Shown here one piece after another: positions 27,597 to 36,591 of a stretch of 62,318 bases of DNA. The stretch is from assembly GCA_009711805.1 (NCBI GenBank), contig VEMX01000049.1, forward strand, positions 1 through 62,318, in the 5' to 3' direction. The notes beneath the pieces are model-generated. The model did not search any database. It saw only the letters and a list, made by a program, of their open reading frames with translations, and had not been told where the DNA came from. Position 1 is the stretch's first letter. Every line of letters starts with the position of its first letter. Origin of the DNA: Balneolaceae bacterium (GTDB lineage: Bacteria; Bacteroidota; Rhodothermia; Balneolales; Balneolaceae). The position numbers and the translations under genes were made by a program.

Positions 27597-28175
27597 TTAC
27601 CCTTTTAGTTTTTGAATGCGGTCTCTGATTTTAGCCGCTTTTTCATAGTTTTCGGTTTCAATTGCAGTCTGCAGTTCCTCTTCTAATTCCTCGAGTTTAG
27701 AAAATTCTTTCTGCCCCGAACCTTCATCTTCAGATTTAAGAGCTTCTTCCAGGGTTTGAGGTTCAGGGTCGGTACTAATGCCAGCCTCATCCAACACTTC
27801 ATCTTTCACATATATTGAAACGTTAAAACGCACAGCAAGGGCAATGGCATCACTTGGGCGAGCGTCTAACTCAAACACTTCATCATCATGCTCCAAAATT
27901 ATCTGTGCGTAAAATGTCCCTTCTGAGAGTTCATTTATCAGGATGTAATTTATTTCACTATCCAAACTCAAGATCATATTTTTGAGCAGATCATGTGTCA
28001 TAGGACGTGGCGGTTTTATATTTTCAAGCTCCAGGGCAATGGCCTGTGCTTCAAAAGACCCAATAATGATAGGCAATCGTTTATTTCCCTCTGCCTCTGT
28101 TAGTATTAAGGCATATGCACCACCACTGCTCGGACTCGTAGAAAGACCCAGTATTTCCATTAATTTTTTACTCAA
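27597..28175 (-). CDS. Bifunctional nuclease (BFN/DUF151) protein with UVR motif
   Basis: A 192-residue protein. The N-terminal BFN domain has GSFEAQAIALELE (about 38-50), PRPMTHDLL and LDARPSDAIALAVR (about 103-116). The C-terminal UvrB/UvrC-type motif has ETENYEKAAKIRDRIQKLK. This architecture is widespread in Bacteroidota and related phyla. A nuclease role is known only for some plant and bacterial homologues, so the activity here is inferred. First gene of the run that continues into bshC, and divergent from nuoA. Confidence 0.88.
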   Translation of the reverse strand: MSKKLMEILGLSTSPSSGGAYALILTEAEGNKRLPIIIGSFEAQAIALELENIKPPRPMTHDLLKNMILSLDSEINYILINELSEGTFYAQIILEHDDEVFELDARPSDAIALAVRFNVSIYVKDEVLDEAGISTDPEPQTLEEALKSEDEGSGQKEFSKLEELEEELQTAIETENYEKAAKIRDRIQKLKG

Positions 28176-28418
28176 AACAACACTCGTTTATCAACACCAT
28201 TTAAATTTTAATACCGAAAAGGTAACGAATTTTAATTAAGTCTTAAACAATTAGGCAATGTTAACAACTGCTTTCCTGCAATAATAGTTTATTTGAAAAA
28301 CCAAAGAATTTTTCTTCCATAAAAAGTTAAATAAAGCCTATATTCACGCCCAAATTCGTTGACTTTGCATAACAATGAGCCTAACTTTTTAGGCCTTTAC
28401 TGAGAATCACCAAAAAAC

Positions 28419-28793
28419 ATGCTTGAAAACTATTTTCCAATATTAGTCCTCGCAATTGTTGCCATTGTTTTGGCAATAGTGTTGATGACTCTTTCACGTA
28501 TTTTAGGTCCGTTCCGGCCCAATGCCACTAAACTAAACCCCTATGAAAGCGGAATGGACCCCGTAGGCGAAGCCAGAGATCGATATTCCATAAGTTTCTA
28601 TCTTGTAGCAATGGAATTTATTGTGTTCGATTTAGAAGTGGTTTTCATTTACCCATGGGCTGTTCGCTATTTAGATTTGGGTTTTGGAACGTTCATAGCG
28701 ATGATGATATTTATCATAATGCTATTTGTTGGACTGTTATATACGCTCAAAAAAGGAACATTAGACTGGGAATTAAATAATTACAGAGGTTAG
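28419..28793 (+). CDS. nuoA: NADH-quinone oxidoreductase subunit A
   Basis: A 124-residue membrane subunit of complex I with three predicted helices. The conserved loop NPYESGMDPVGEARDRYSISFYLVAMEFIVFDLEVVF is readable from about residue 41 (quoted only in part: NPYESGMDP and FDLEVVF). First gene of the nuo operon. The 240 bases upstream separate it from the divergent BFN gene. A small GCCTAA/TTAGGC hairpin lies in the leader near 28,379. Confidence 0.96.
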   Translation: MLENYFPILVLAIVAIVLAIVLMTLSRILGPFRPNATKLNPYESGMDPVGEARDRYSISFYLVAMEFIVFDLEVVFIYPWAVRYLDLGFGTFIAMMIFIIMLFVGLLYTLKKGTLDWELNNYRG

Positions 28794-28802
28794 TTCTACA
28801 CT

Positions 28803-29285
28803 ATGGGAATTGAATCAGCATTAGGAGACGGTTTTTTTACCACCAAAATTGACTCGCTTACAAACTGGGCCCGGGCCAATGCGGCATGGCCAATGCCAAT
28901 GGGGCTTGCCTGCTGTGCAATTGAAATGATGGCCTTTGCAGGGCCGCGTTATGATGCTTCACGATTTGGATCAGAGGTTATGCGCTTCTCTCCACGCCAG
29001 AGCGATGTTATGATTGTGGCCGGTTGGTCTACCTATAAAATGGCGCACGCCATCAGAAGAATTTGGGACCAGATGCCCGACCCCAAATGGTGTATTGCCA
29101 TGGGTGCTTGTGCATCTACCGGAGGCATGCACCGTTGTTATGGGGTTGTCCAGGGAGTTGACAATTACCTGCCCGTTGATACCTATATTTCAGGATGCCC
29201 GCCCCGCCCCGACGCCCTTCTTCATGCATTAATGAAGATACAGGATAAGATTAAAACCGAACACTCAGTGCTCTTAGATACCTAA
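28803..29285 (+). CDS. nuoB: NADH-quinone oxidoreductase subunit B
   Basis: A 160-residue peripheral-arm subunit holding the N2 iron-sulfur cluster next to the quinone site. Ligand motifs [10 protein letters not shown] (about 38-47), [10 protein letters not shown] (about 101-110) and [11 protein letters not shown] (about 136-146) are all present. It lies nine bases after nuoA and four before nuoC. Confidence 0.97.
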   Translation: MGIESALGDGFFTTKIDSLTNWARANAAWPMPMGLACCAIEMMAFAGPRYDASRFGSEVMRFSPRQSDVMIVAGWSTYKMAHAIRRIWDQMPDPKWCIAMGACASTGGMHRCYGVVQGVDNYLPVDTYISGCPPRPDALLHALMKIQDKIKTEHSVLLDT

Positions 29286-29288
29286 TTC

Positions 29289-29801
29289 ATGAGTTTAGAA
29301 TTGAACGAAACATTACAGGCTGTAGTAGACGGATTATCGAACAATTATTCCGATAGTTTGATTGAAGTTTATCAATCCTGCGACCATACGTACATCAGAG
29401 TTGAAGCAAATTCGATCCTGAATGTGTGCAAGTACCTTAAAGAAGAGCACCACTTCATCTTTTTGTGTGATATCATCGGAACCGACCGGTATACCTCGGA
29501 TGAACGATTTGAAGTCATCTACAACCTGATGAACCTGAGAACGCAAGATCGTTTGATGGTTAAGATTCGCCTTGAAGAAAAAAATCCGGTTGCACAATCC
29601 GTAACCTCAGTTTGGACCAGTGCCGGATGGATGGAACGGGAAGCCTACGATATGTACGGAGTGCGTTTTGAAGGTCATCCCGATCTGCGTAGAATTTATT
29701 TGCCGGAAGATTTTGAATACTTCCCTCTCAGAAAAGAATTTCCACTACTCGGTATTCCCGGCTCTATCGAGTTGCCGAATACAACCCCAGATACAGAGTA
29801 A
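29289..29801 (+). CDS. nuoC: NADH-quinone oxidoreductase subunit C
   Basis: A 170-residue (30-kDa family) peripheral subunit, encoded separately from NuoD rather than fused as in E. coli. The signature EREAYDMYGVRFEGHPDLRR and the following IYLPEDFEYFPLRKEFPL match the family C-terminal region. ATG start. Three bases precede nuoD. Confidence 0.95.
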   Translation: MSLELNETLQAVVDGLSNNYSDSLIEVYQSCDHTYIRVEANSILNVCKYLKEEHHFIFLCDIIGTDRYTSDERFEVIYNLMNLRTQDRLMVKIRLEEKNPVAQSVTSVWTSAGWMEREAYDMYGVRFEGHPDLRRIYLPEDFEYFPLRKEFPLLGIPGSIELPNTTPDTE

Positions 29802-29804
29802 GGC

Positions 29805-31097
29805 ATGAAGTTAAAAGACATCAATAGCAAAGTTGACCCCAAGTTCTTCAAAGAACACCAACAAGGCATCTACCAGAGTCTTGAGGACAAACACACAACG
29901 ATAGAAGAAATTGACGCAGCCGATCCGCTGAATGCAAAGATGGTCCTGAATATGGGCCCTCAGCACCCTGCTACGCACGGTGTACTGCGATTGATCCTGC
30001 AACTTCGTGGTGAGTTAATTGAAAAAGGAAAGCTTGATATAGGCTACCTGCACCGGGGAGTTGAAAAAATTGCCGAGAATAAAACCTACCAGGAATTCAT
30101 GCCCTACACCGACCGTATGGATTACCTGTCTCCCTACAATAACAATGTAGCTCTGTGTGCCGCTGTAGAAAAATTAGCGGAAGTTGAAGTACCAGAACGA
30201 GCTCATTATATACGAATGATTTGCTGTGAACTGGCGCGGATCTCATCACACTTGCTCTGGTTAGGCACCATGGTTATGGATGCCGGAGCTATTTCATTTT
30301 TTATATGGACCTTTCGTGAGCGGGAAAAAATTTACGACATTTTTGATGAGGTAGCCGGCCACCGTTTTACGGTTTCACACTCCCGAATAGGTGGAGTAGC
30401 CAGTGATTTTACCGACAGTGCTGTAGCCCGGATTAAAGAATTTGTGCAAAAATTCCCACAGGAACTTAAAGACTGGCATAAACTACTCGACAGAAACCGA
30501 ATCTTTATAGACCGAAACGAGGGAGTTGGCACCCTTAGCACGGAAAGAGCCCTCGATCTTGGAGCAACCGGACCTGTACTGAGAGCCTCCGGATATGGGG
30601 TGGATCAGAGAATCATTAAGCCATATGCCCGATACGATGAAGTAGAATTTGAAGTACCCACCCGGCTCGAAGGTGATAACCTCGCAAGATATTTTGTCCG
30701 GATGGAAGAGATGCGTGAAAGTATCAGGATTATTCAGCAATGCTTCGATAAAATGCCAAAAGGACCGGTACGAGCTAACAATGCTAAACAAGCTTATCCG
30801 TCAAAAGATGAAGTGTACTACTCCATGGAAGGAATGATACACGACTTTATGATGACCGATACGGGTATTTGCCCGCCCGCTGGCAAAGAAGTATATCACG
30901 CTGTTGAGTCACCCAAAGGGGAATTAGGATATTTTATACAAAGTGACGGTACCGGACACCCATGGAGGTTAAAAGTTAACGCTCCCTCCTTCCGAAACCT
31001 TCAGGTATTGGAACATATACTGGATGGTGAAATGGTGGCTGATACGGTTGTTGTAATTGGAGGAATCGATCCTGTAATGGGAGAAGCAGATAAATAA
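29805..31097 (+). CDS. nuoD: NADH-quinone oxidoreductase subunit D
   Basis: A 430-residue (49-kDa family) subunit that forms the quinone-binding cavity with NuoB. MGPQHPATHGVLRL near residue 50 carries the conserved His pair. HRGVEKIAENKTY (about 83) and YDEVEFEVP (about 278) follow. The C-terminal DPVMGEADK is close to the family DIVFGEVDR ending. Its stop overlaps the nuoE start by one base. Confidence 0.96.
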   Translation: MKLKDINSKVDPKFFKEHQQGIYQSLEDKHTTIEEIDAADPLNAKMVLNMGPQHPATHGVLRLILQLRGELIEKGKLDIGYLHRGVEKIAENKTYQEFMPYTDRMDYLSPYNNNVALCAAVEKLAEVEVPERAHYIRMICCELARISSHLLWLGTMVMDAGAISFFIWTFREREKIYDIFDEVAGHRFTVSHSRIGGVASDFTDSAVARIKEFVQKFPQELKDWHKLLDRNRIFIDRNEGVGTLSTERALDLGATGPVLRASGYGVDQRIIKPYARYDEVEFEVPTRLEGDNLARYFVRMEEMRESIRIIQQCFDKMPKGPVRANNAKQAYPSKDEVYYSMEGMIHDFMMTDTGICPPAGKEVYHAVESPKGELGYFIQSDGTGHPWRLKVNAPSFRNLQVLEHILDGEMVADTVVVIGGIDPVMGEADK

Positions 31098-31636
31098 TGA
31101 AAGATAATTACAGCTTTACAAAAGAAGATTTAGAAGAAATTGAAAAGATAAAGGCGAAGTTCCCGGAAGTAATGCCGGCAACATTACCTGTATTGTGGGT
31201 AGCACAGCGCAGATTCGGACATGTTGAACCTCCGGTACAACAACTGGTTGCTGATACATTAGATTTGCCTGCGGCTCATGTTCACGGGGTAGCAAGTTTT
31301 TATACTCAATACTATAAAGAGGAAAAAGGTAAATACGTGTTGGATGTTTGTACTACTACAAGCTGCCAGCTCTGTGGAGGCTATAAAATGCTTCATTACC
31401 TCGAAGACAAACTGGGCATTAAAGCCGGAGAAACTACTGAAGACGGCATGTTCAGTATTCAGTCGGTTGAATGTCTTGGCGCCTGTGGTTATGCCCCTAT
31501 GATGCAAGTTACCAACGATGTATATGTGAACAATCTCACCGAAGAAAAATTAGACACGGTTATTGAGGATTTGAAAGACGGCAGCATGCCCGACTTTGAA
31601 TCAGTAGGTATGCCGCAATTCGAAAAGAGGAAATAA
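31097..31636 (+). CDS. nuoE: NADH-quinone oxidoreductase subunit E
   Basis: A 179-residue (24-kDa family) subunit with a [2Fe-2S] cluster. Four Cys ligands are visible: VCTTTSCQLCGG near residue 92 and ECLGACGYAPM near 133. It works with NuoF in NADH oxidation. Spacing of four bases to nuoF. Confidence 0.95.
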   Translation: MKDNYSFTKEDLEEIEKIKAKFPEVMPATLPVLWVAQRRFGHVEPPVQQLVADTLDLPAAHVHGVASFYTQYYKEEKGKYVLDVCTTTSCQLCGGYKMLHYLEDKLGIKAGETTEDGMFSIQSVECLGACGYAPMMQVTNDVYVNNLTEEKLDTVIEDLKDGSMPDFESVGMPQFEKRK

Positions 31637-31640
31637 CAGA

Positions 31641-32927
31641 ATGGCTGTAGACTGGAAATCATATAAACCGGTTCTCATACCCGACATCCCCAACCTTGAA
31701 AACATAGATGTTTATGTTAAAAATGGAGGGTACGGGGCTTTAAAAGAAGTGGTAACCCAGGATAAATGGGGGCACTCCGATGTCGTCAATGAAGTGAAGG
31801 CAGCAAATATTCGAGGACGCGGCGGTGCCGGCTTTAATGCCGGATTAAAATGGTCTTTTATGCCCAAGCCCGATGGCGGACCCCGATATCTCGCCTGTAA
31901 TGGGGATGAATCGGAACCGGGTACATTTAAAGACCGAAAGATATTTGAGTACAATCCACATCTTTTTATTGAAGGAGCCCTGATTGCGGCTTATGCCATG
32001 CAGGTAACCACCATATATGTGTACATCAGGGGCGAGTATATCTCCTGGGTACGGATGATGGAGAAAGCTCTTGCCGATGCCTATGACAAAGGTTTCATCG
32101 GTAAAAACCTATTTGGTACTGATTTCAGCGTTGAGTTTGAAATTACCTATGGTGCCGGTGCTTATATTTGCGGAGAAGAAACGTCCATGCTGGAGTCTCT
32201 GGAAGGCAAGCGTGGATACCCCCGCGTTAAGCCTCCCTTTCCCGCTCAAAAGGGATTATGGGGACGCCCAACCACCATCAACAATATTGAAACCCTGGCC
32301 AATGTGCCGCTTGTAATTAAAAATGGAGCAGGTTGGTTTAAAGGAATTGGTACTGAAAGCCATCCCGGACCGGTGCTTTATGGAATTTCCGGACATGTAA
32401 ACCGCCCCGGAGTATATGAACTCCCCACAGGGGTTCCCGTGATGGATCTCATAAATGAAGTGGCTGGCGGTATTCGCAACGGAAAAAAACTGAAGGCTTT
32501 AATTCCCGGAGGTTCATCTACACCGGTACTTCGTGCCGATCAGCTTGTAGATACCTGTATGGATGCCGATTCGTTACGTGAAGCGGGCTCCATGATGGGG
32601 ACTGCCGGTATGATTGTAATGGATGAAGACACTGACATGGTAGAAACGCTGTGGAGAATCTCCCATTTTTATCATCACGAATCATGTGGCCAATGTACCC
32701 CTTGCCGCGAAGGTACGGGATGGGCCGAAAAGATCTTGTTGAAAATCAGGAATGGAGAGGGTGAAATCAGAGATTTGGATCTCTTGTTGGACCTCACCAC
32801 TCAAATGGAAGGGCGAACTATATGTGCCCTGGCTGATGCAGCCGCATGGCCCATCCGACATACCATCAACCGATTCAGAGATGAATTTGAAGCAAAGTGC
32901 AAAAAGAGTACTCATGCCGTTGCTTAA
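31641..32927 (+). CDS. nuoF: NADH-quinone oxidoreductase subunit F
   Basis: A 428-residue (51-kDa family) NADH-binding, FMN-containing subunit. The nucleotide segment RGRGGAGFNAGLKW is near residue 57 and the flavin/NADH segment GAGAYICGEETSMLESLEGK near 169. The [4Fe-4S] ligands SCGQCTPCREGTGW are near 346. A gap of 121 bases, unusually long for this operon, precedes nuoG; no gene is visible in it. Confidence 0.97.
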   Translation: MAVDWKSYKPVLIPDIPNLENIDVYVKNGGYGALKEVVTQDKWGHSDVVNEVKAANIRGRGGAGFNAGLKWSFMPKPDGGPRYLACNGDESEPGTFKDRKIFEYNPHLFIEGALIAAYAMQVTTIYVYIRGEYISWVRMMEKALADAYDKGFIGKNLFGTDFSVEFEITYGAGAYICGEETSMLESLEGKRGYPRVKPPFPAQKGLWGRPTTINNIETLANVPLVIKNGAGWFKGIGTESHPGPVLYGISGHVNRPGVYELPTGVPVMDLINEVAGGIRNGKKLKALIPGGSSTPVLRADQLVDTCMDADSLREAGSMMGTAGMIVMDEDTDMVETLWRISHFYHHESCGQCTPCREGTGWAEKILLKIRNGEGEIRDLDLLLDLTTQMEGRTICALADAAAWPIRHTINRFRDEFEAKCKKSTHAVA

Positions 32928-33048
32928 TTGATGGATCGTATTGATTTAAGAAATTATTCCAGAAGAATAGCATAAAGAAAATGATAGATGATGATTGACA
33001 CTGTAGTAACAAAGCTTAATCATCATACATAATTCAAGAATCCTACAC

Positions 33049-34776
33049 ATGCCAGAAATATTTATAGACGGAGTTAGATACGAATTTGGAGAAGATGATA
33101 ATGGTCTGCTTCAGTTTATTCTCGATCAGGGCAAAGAAGTTCCTTTCTTCTGCTACCACCCTTCTATGTCGGCACCGGCCAATTGCCGCCAGTGCTATGT
33201 AAAAGTTGGAACACCGGTAAAAGGTGATGATGGTGAATATGAGCTGGATGAGGATGGTGAACGTAAAATTCGCTGGTTCCCCAAAATGCAGACCTCTTGC
33301 AGCACTCAAATGCAGGATGGTATGGTGGTGCAAACACAGGAATCAAGCGAAGAAGTTGCCCGGGCTCAAAAAGACACCATGGAACTTATTCTTATCAATC
33401 ACCCGCTCGACTGTCCTATCTGTGACCAGGCTGGTGAATGTCCCCTCCAGATTCAAACCTATAAATATGGTCCCGAGGGCAGCCGTTTTGAGGTAAAGAA
33501 AGTTCATAAACCAAAGCGGATTGAACTCGGACCAAGGGTTACCCTGGATGCTGAACGGTGTATCAACTGTACACGATGTGTTCGCTTTACAGAAGAAATA
33601 AGTGAAACCAATCAGCTTACCATAACTTCCCGTGGAGATAAGAACTATCCTACTACCATGCCGGGTACTGAATTTGATGATTCATACTCGATGAATACCA
33701 TCGATATTTGTCCGGTGGGTGCACTTACATCCACCGACTTTAGGTTTAAAGCCCGTGTCTGGGAAATGAACCAAACCCCAAGTATTGATGTAACCAACGG
33801 CAAAGGATCCAACATTGACATCTGGACCCGTGATAACCTGGTGCTTCGCATTACTCCCCGGTTTAACGAAGAAGTGAACGACCACTGGCTCCCTGATGAA
33901 AGCCGTAATGTATACCGCCGGTTTAATGAAAACCGAATCTCCAGACCCGCCATTAAACTGGATGGAGACAACCAGACCAAAACTTCGTGGAACAATGCTA
34001 TTGAAACCTTTGCCGAAACACTGGAGGCGAACAAGCCCGAAGATGTGCTGGTAGTGGGTAGTGCGCATGCATCCGTTGAAGAAAACTATTCGGTTATGAA
34101 GTTTTTTAACCTGTGGGGAGTAAATAACTTTGTATTTAATCCACACATTATTGAAGGTGCAGGCGATGACTTCCTTTTAACGGATGATCAGGCTCCAAAT
34201 ACTACTGGGGTTAAGCTTCTTGGATATGAAGAAACAAACAACCTTAAAGAAGCCGTCTCGAAAGCAAAAGTAGTAATCATGCTTGCGGATGAGTTTGTAG
34301 ATCGAAATGTGCTCGACGCAGAGGATCTTTCCGGTACATTTAGTGTACTGCTAAGCACAAATGAGTGCGAAACCGCAAACACTGCCGATCTCGTGATCCC
34401 CATTACTTGTATAGCCGAACACGCCGCAAGCTACGTAAATGTAGATGGCCGGATTCAACGCTCCTTCCCTGCCAAAGAAACAAGATTTACCGATCGCAGC
34501 CTGAATCTTGAAATGACACAGAGCCGGCTTGACCGCTACGGAACAAATTTTGACAACTGGAGAACTGAAGACAATAAAGTTGACTGTGTGCCTGCCTGGA
34601 CCGTCATTAACCACCTGGCAGAGCGCATGAACATCAACTTGTCTTTGGGCACTTCAAGAGAAATAATGGATGAAATAGCATCCGCCATACCGGCTTTCAA
34701 CAATGTAAGCTACGAGCGTATGGATAATGAAATGGGTATAAATCTTAATTCAACAAAGGAAGAGGCAACAGCTTAA
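33049..34776 (+). CDS. nuoG: NADH-quinone oxidoreductase subunit G (short form)
   Basis: A 575-residue peripheral subunit. N-terminal [2Fe-2S] ligands sit in FFCYHP...NCRQC (about 33-50). They are followed by HPLDCPICDQAGECPLQ (about 121-137) and the [4Fe-4S] set CINCTRC...DICPVGA (about 171-227). The molybdopterin-oxidoreductase-like domain is much shorter than in E. coli NuoG (about 900 residues). The extra CxxCxxxC cluster N7 site is not seen. The stop is directly followed by the nuoH ATG. Confidence 0.95.
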   Translation: MPEIFIDGVRYEFGEDDNGLLQFILDQGKEVPFFCYHPSMSAPANCRQCYVKVGTPVKGDDGEYELDEDGERKIRWFPKMQTSCSTQMQDGMVVQTQESSEEVARAQKDTMELILINHPLDCPICDQAGECPLQIQTYKYGPEGSRFEVKKVHKPKRIELGPRVTLDAERCINCTRCVRFTEEISETNQLTITSRGDKNYPTTMPGTEFDDSYSMNTIDICPVGALTSTDFRFKARVWEMNQTPSIDVTNGKGSNIDIWTRDNLVLRITPRFNEEVNDHWLPDESRNVYRRFNENRISRPAIKLDGDNQTKTSWNNAIETFAETLEANKPEDVLVVGSAHASVEENYSVMKFFNLWGVNNFVFNPHIIEGAGDDFLLTDDQAPNTTGVKLLGYEETNNLKEAVSKAKVVIMLADEFVDRNVLDAEDLSGTFSVLLSTNECETANTADLVIPITCIAEHAASYVNVDGRIQRSFPAKETRFTDRSLNLEMTQSRLDRYGTNFDNWRTEDNKVDCVPAWTVINHLAERMNINLSLGTSREIMDEIASAIPAFNNVSYERMDNEMGINLNSTKEEATA

Positions 34777-35811
34777 ATGAGTCCCGGAGGTTTCGAATTA
34801 TTTAGTCTTCTGTATATCCCCACATGGGTGGCAGTATTAGCTATTGGATTATTCAGTTATTTAAACTCAGCTGCAATTCTGGTTTATGCCGAACGAAGAG
34901 TCGCATCATTTATACAAAACAGGGTTGGTCCAAACAGAGTGGGCCCGGCAGGACTTTTACAGCCGGTAGCCGATGTAGTAAAACTTCTTCTTAAGGAGGA
35001 TGTTACTCCAACTCACGGATACAAGGTACTTCACGCTGTAGCCCCTATGATTCCGGTTATAACCGCTTTAATGTCGGTAGCTGTGATTCCTTTTGGAGAA
35101 GGTTTATATGTAACTGATATCAATGCCGGTGTTCTTTATATACTGGCGGTTGCTTCGCTTGGTGTATATGGCGTAACATTAGCTGGGTGGTCTTCTAACA
35201 GTAAATACTCATTGCTTGGAGGATTGAGAGCCGCTGCCCAAATGATCAGTTATGAATTGCCTATGGGTATGGCTGTTGCATCAGCTGTATTGGTTGCCGG
35301 ATCACTGAGTATGGTTGAAATTGCTGCTTCCCAAGAGTATTTATGGAATATTTTTATCAATCCGATTGGTGCTGTCATCTTTATTGTGGCTGCCTTTGCC
35401 GAAGCCAACCGTACTCCCTTTGATCTTGTAGAAGCTGAACAGGAACTCGTAGGTGGTTTTCACACAGAATATAGTGGAATGAAATTTGGGATGTTCTTCC
35501 TGGCTGAATATATGCACGTATTCATCGGCAGTATTCTTATTACTACCTTTTTCTTTGGCAGTTACCACTTGCCCTTTGCCGGATATTGGCTGCCTGAACT
35601 ATCCCCCCTTCTGAAAGGAGTACTGGATGTTTCAGTGTTCTCTGCCAAAGTAGTATTTTGGTGCTTTGTGTTTATTTGGGTGCGATGGACCATCCCAAGA
35701 TTTAAGTACAACCAGGTTATGAAATTAGGTTGGGCCAGACTGCTGCCGCTGAGTATCCTGAATTTTATGATTATTGCCGCCGGCTTGTACATTTATCATA
35801 ATGTACTTTAA
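34777..35811 (+). CDS. nuoH: NADH-quinone oxidoreductase subunit H
   Basis: A 344-residue membrane subunit with about eight helices, linking the peripheral and membrane arms near the quinone entry. Signatures: ERRVASFIQNRVGPNRVGP (about 38-56), ANRTPFDLVEAEQELVGGF (about 211-229) and WVRWTIPRFKYNQVMKLGW (about 301-319). A terminator follows within 30 bases, and nuoI to nuoN are not downstream. Confidence 0.97.
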   Translation: MSPGGFELFSLLYIPTWVAVLAIGLFSYLNSAAILVYAERRVASFIQNRVGPNRVGPAGLLQPVADVVKLLLKEDVTPTHGYKVLHAVAPMIPVITALMSVAVIPFGEGLYVTDINAGVLYILAVASLGVYGVTLAGWSSNSKYSLLGGLRAAAQMISYELPMGMAVASAVLVAGSLSMVEIAASQEYLWNIFINPIGAVIFIVAAFAEANRTPFDLVEAEQELVGGFHTEYSGMKFGMFFLAEYMHVFIGSILITTFFFGSYHLPFAGYWLPELSPLLKGVLDVSVFSAKVVFWCFVFIWVRWTIPRFKYNQVMKLGWARLLPLSILNFMIIAAGLYIYHNVL

Positions 35812-35834
35812 TTGTTAAAATGACTTTAACTACA

Positions 35835-35866
35835 ATCCCGCTTGATTTATTGAGCGGGATTTTTTT
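35835..35866 (+). terminator. Rho-independent terminator after nuoH
   Basis: ATCCCGCT (35835-35842) pairs perfectly with AGCGGGAT (35853-35860) around a 10-base loop and is followed by at least six T residues. It closes the nuoA-H transcript. Confidence 0.9.
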
Positions 35867-35974
35867 GTATCGCATGAATTGCCTAACCCAAACATGTGAT
35901 GGTACACATGCACCAGCTTAATTATTATCACCTAAGGTTTTTTGTAAACAACAATTCAATTAACGGAGCTTATC

Positions 35975-36481
35975 ATGAAAGCACTAACACATACTTTTCT
36001 TGTTTTAATAGGAATACTAACGATAAGCTCTTGTACCATTTACGAAACAGAAATAGAAACAGATGTTGAACTGGTATACAGTAGTACCATCTCTATAGCT
36101 GAAGTAGATTTTGTTCCCGAGGATGATTTTGTAACAGTTGCAGAATATGGCTGGGACAATTTAGATGAAGTTACCGTTGATGAAGGTTTAGTACTCGGCT
36201 ATATCCGGTTCGAGGGCACCACAGCCTGGCAGTCTCTTCCCCTTTCCACTCCTTTCGAGAATGATGTAGTTGTACTCAGATATAGTTATGACATCGATAC
36301 ATTTAACCTGATTATTGAAGGAGAAGTTGGCGGAAACAATGAAGCAAATGAAAATCTCTTTGATGGAGATATACTGCGGGTGATAGCAATTCCCCCAACT
36401 CAGATCATCCGGGGTAAAGGAATCGATTACAACAATTACCAGCAGATTGTAGACCTGTATGATATTGACTTCAATGAATAA
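35975..36481 (+). CDS. Small lipoprotein of unknown function
   Basis: A 168-residue protein with a lipoprotein signal peptide (residues 1-20). The lipobox ISSC puts the lipidated Cys at about residue 20. The mature part is strongly acidic, without recognisable domain motifs. Similar small Bacteroidota lipoproteins with a beta-sandwich look are common, but I cannot name a family. It has its own terminator immediately downstream, so it is probably monocistronic. Confidence 0.75.
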   Translation: MKALTHTFLVLIGILTISSCTIYETEIETDVELVYSSTISIAEVDFVPEDDFVTVAEYGWDNLDEVTVDEGLVLGYIRFEGTTAWQSLPLSTPFENDVVVLRYSYDIDTFNLIIEGEVGGNNEANENLFDGDILRVIAIPPTQIIRGKGIDYNNYQQIVDLYDIDFNE

Positions 36482-36506
36482 ATCCGGCTTAGACTAAAAT
36501 AAATTT

Positions 36507-36539
36507 AAAAGGCCTTGTTTTTTTGCAAGGCCTTTTTTT
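36507..36539 (+). terminator. Rho-independent terminator after the lipoprotein gene
   Basis: AAAGGCCTTG and CAAGGCCTTT form a 10-bp stem (about 36508-36517 and 36526-36535) with a T-rich loop, and T residues follow. The stem is nearly symmetric, so it could also act weakly in the other direction. Confidence 0.85.
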
Positions 36540-36591
36540 GATTACGGATGTGGTACAAAAAATAAGAGCATACAATAGCTGGTAAATTATT

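Noticed and set aside
35975-36481. Gene after nuoH considered as a missing nuo subunit
   Set aside because: It is a lipoprotein without iron-sulfur motifs or membrane helices and lies beyond a terminator.
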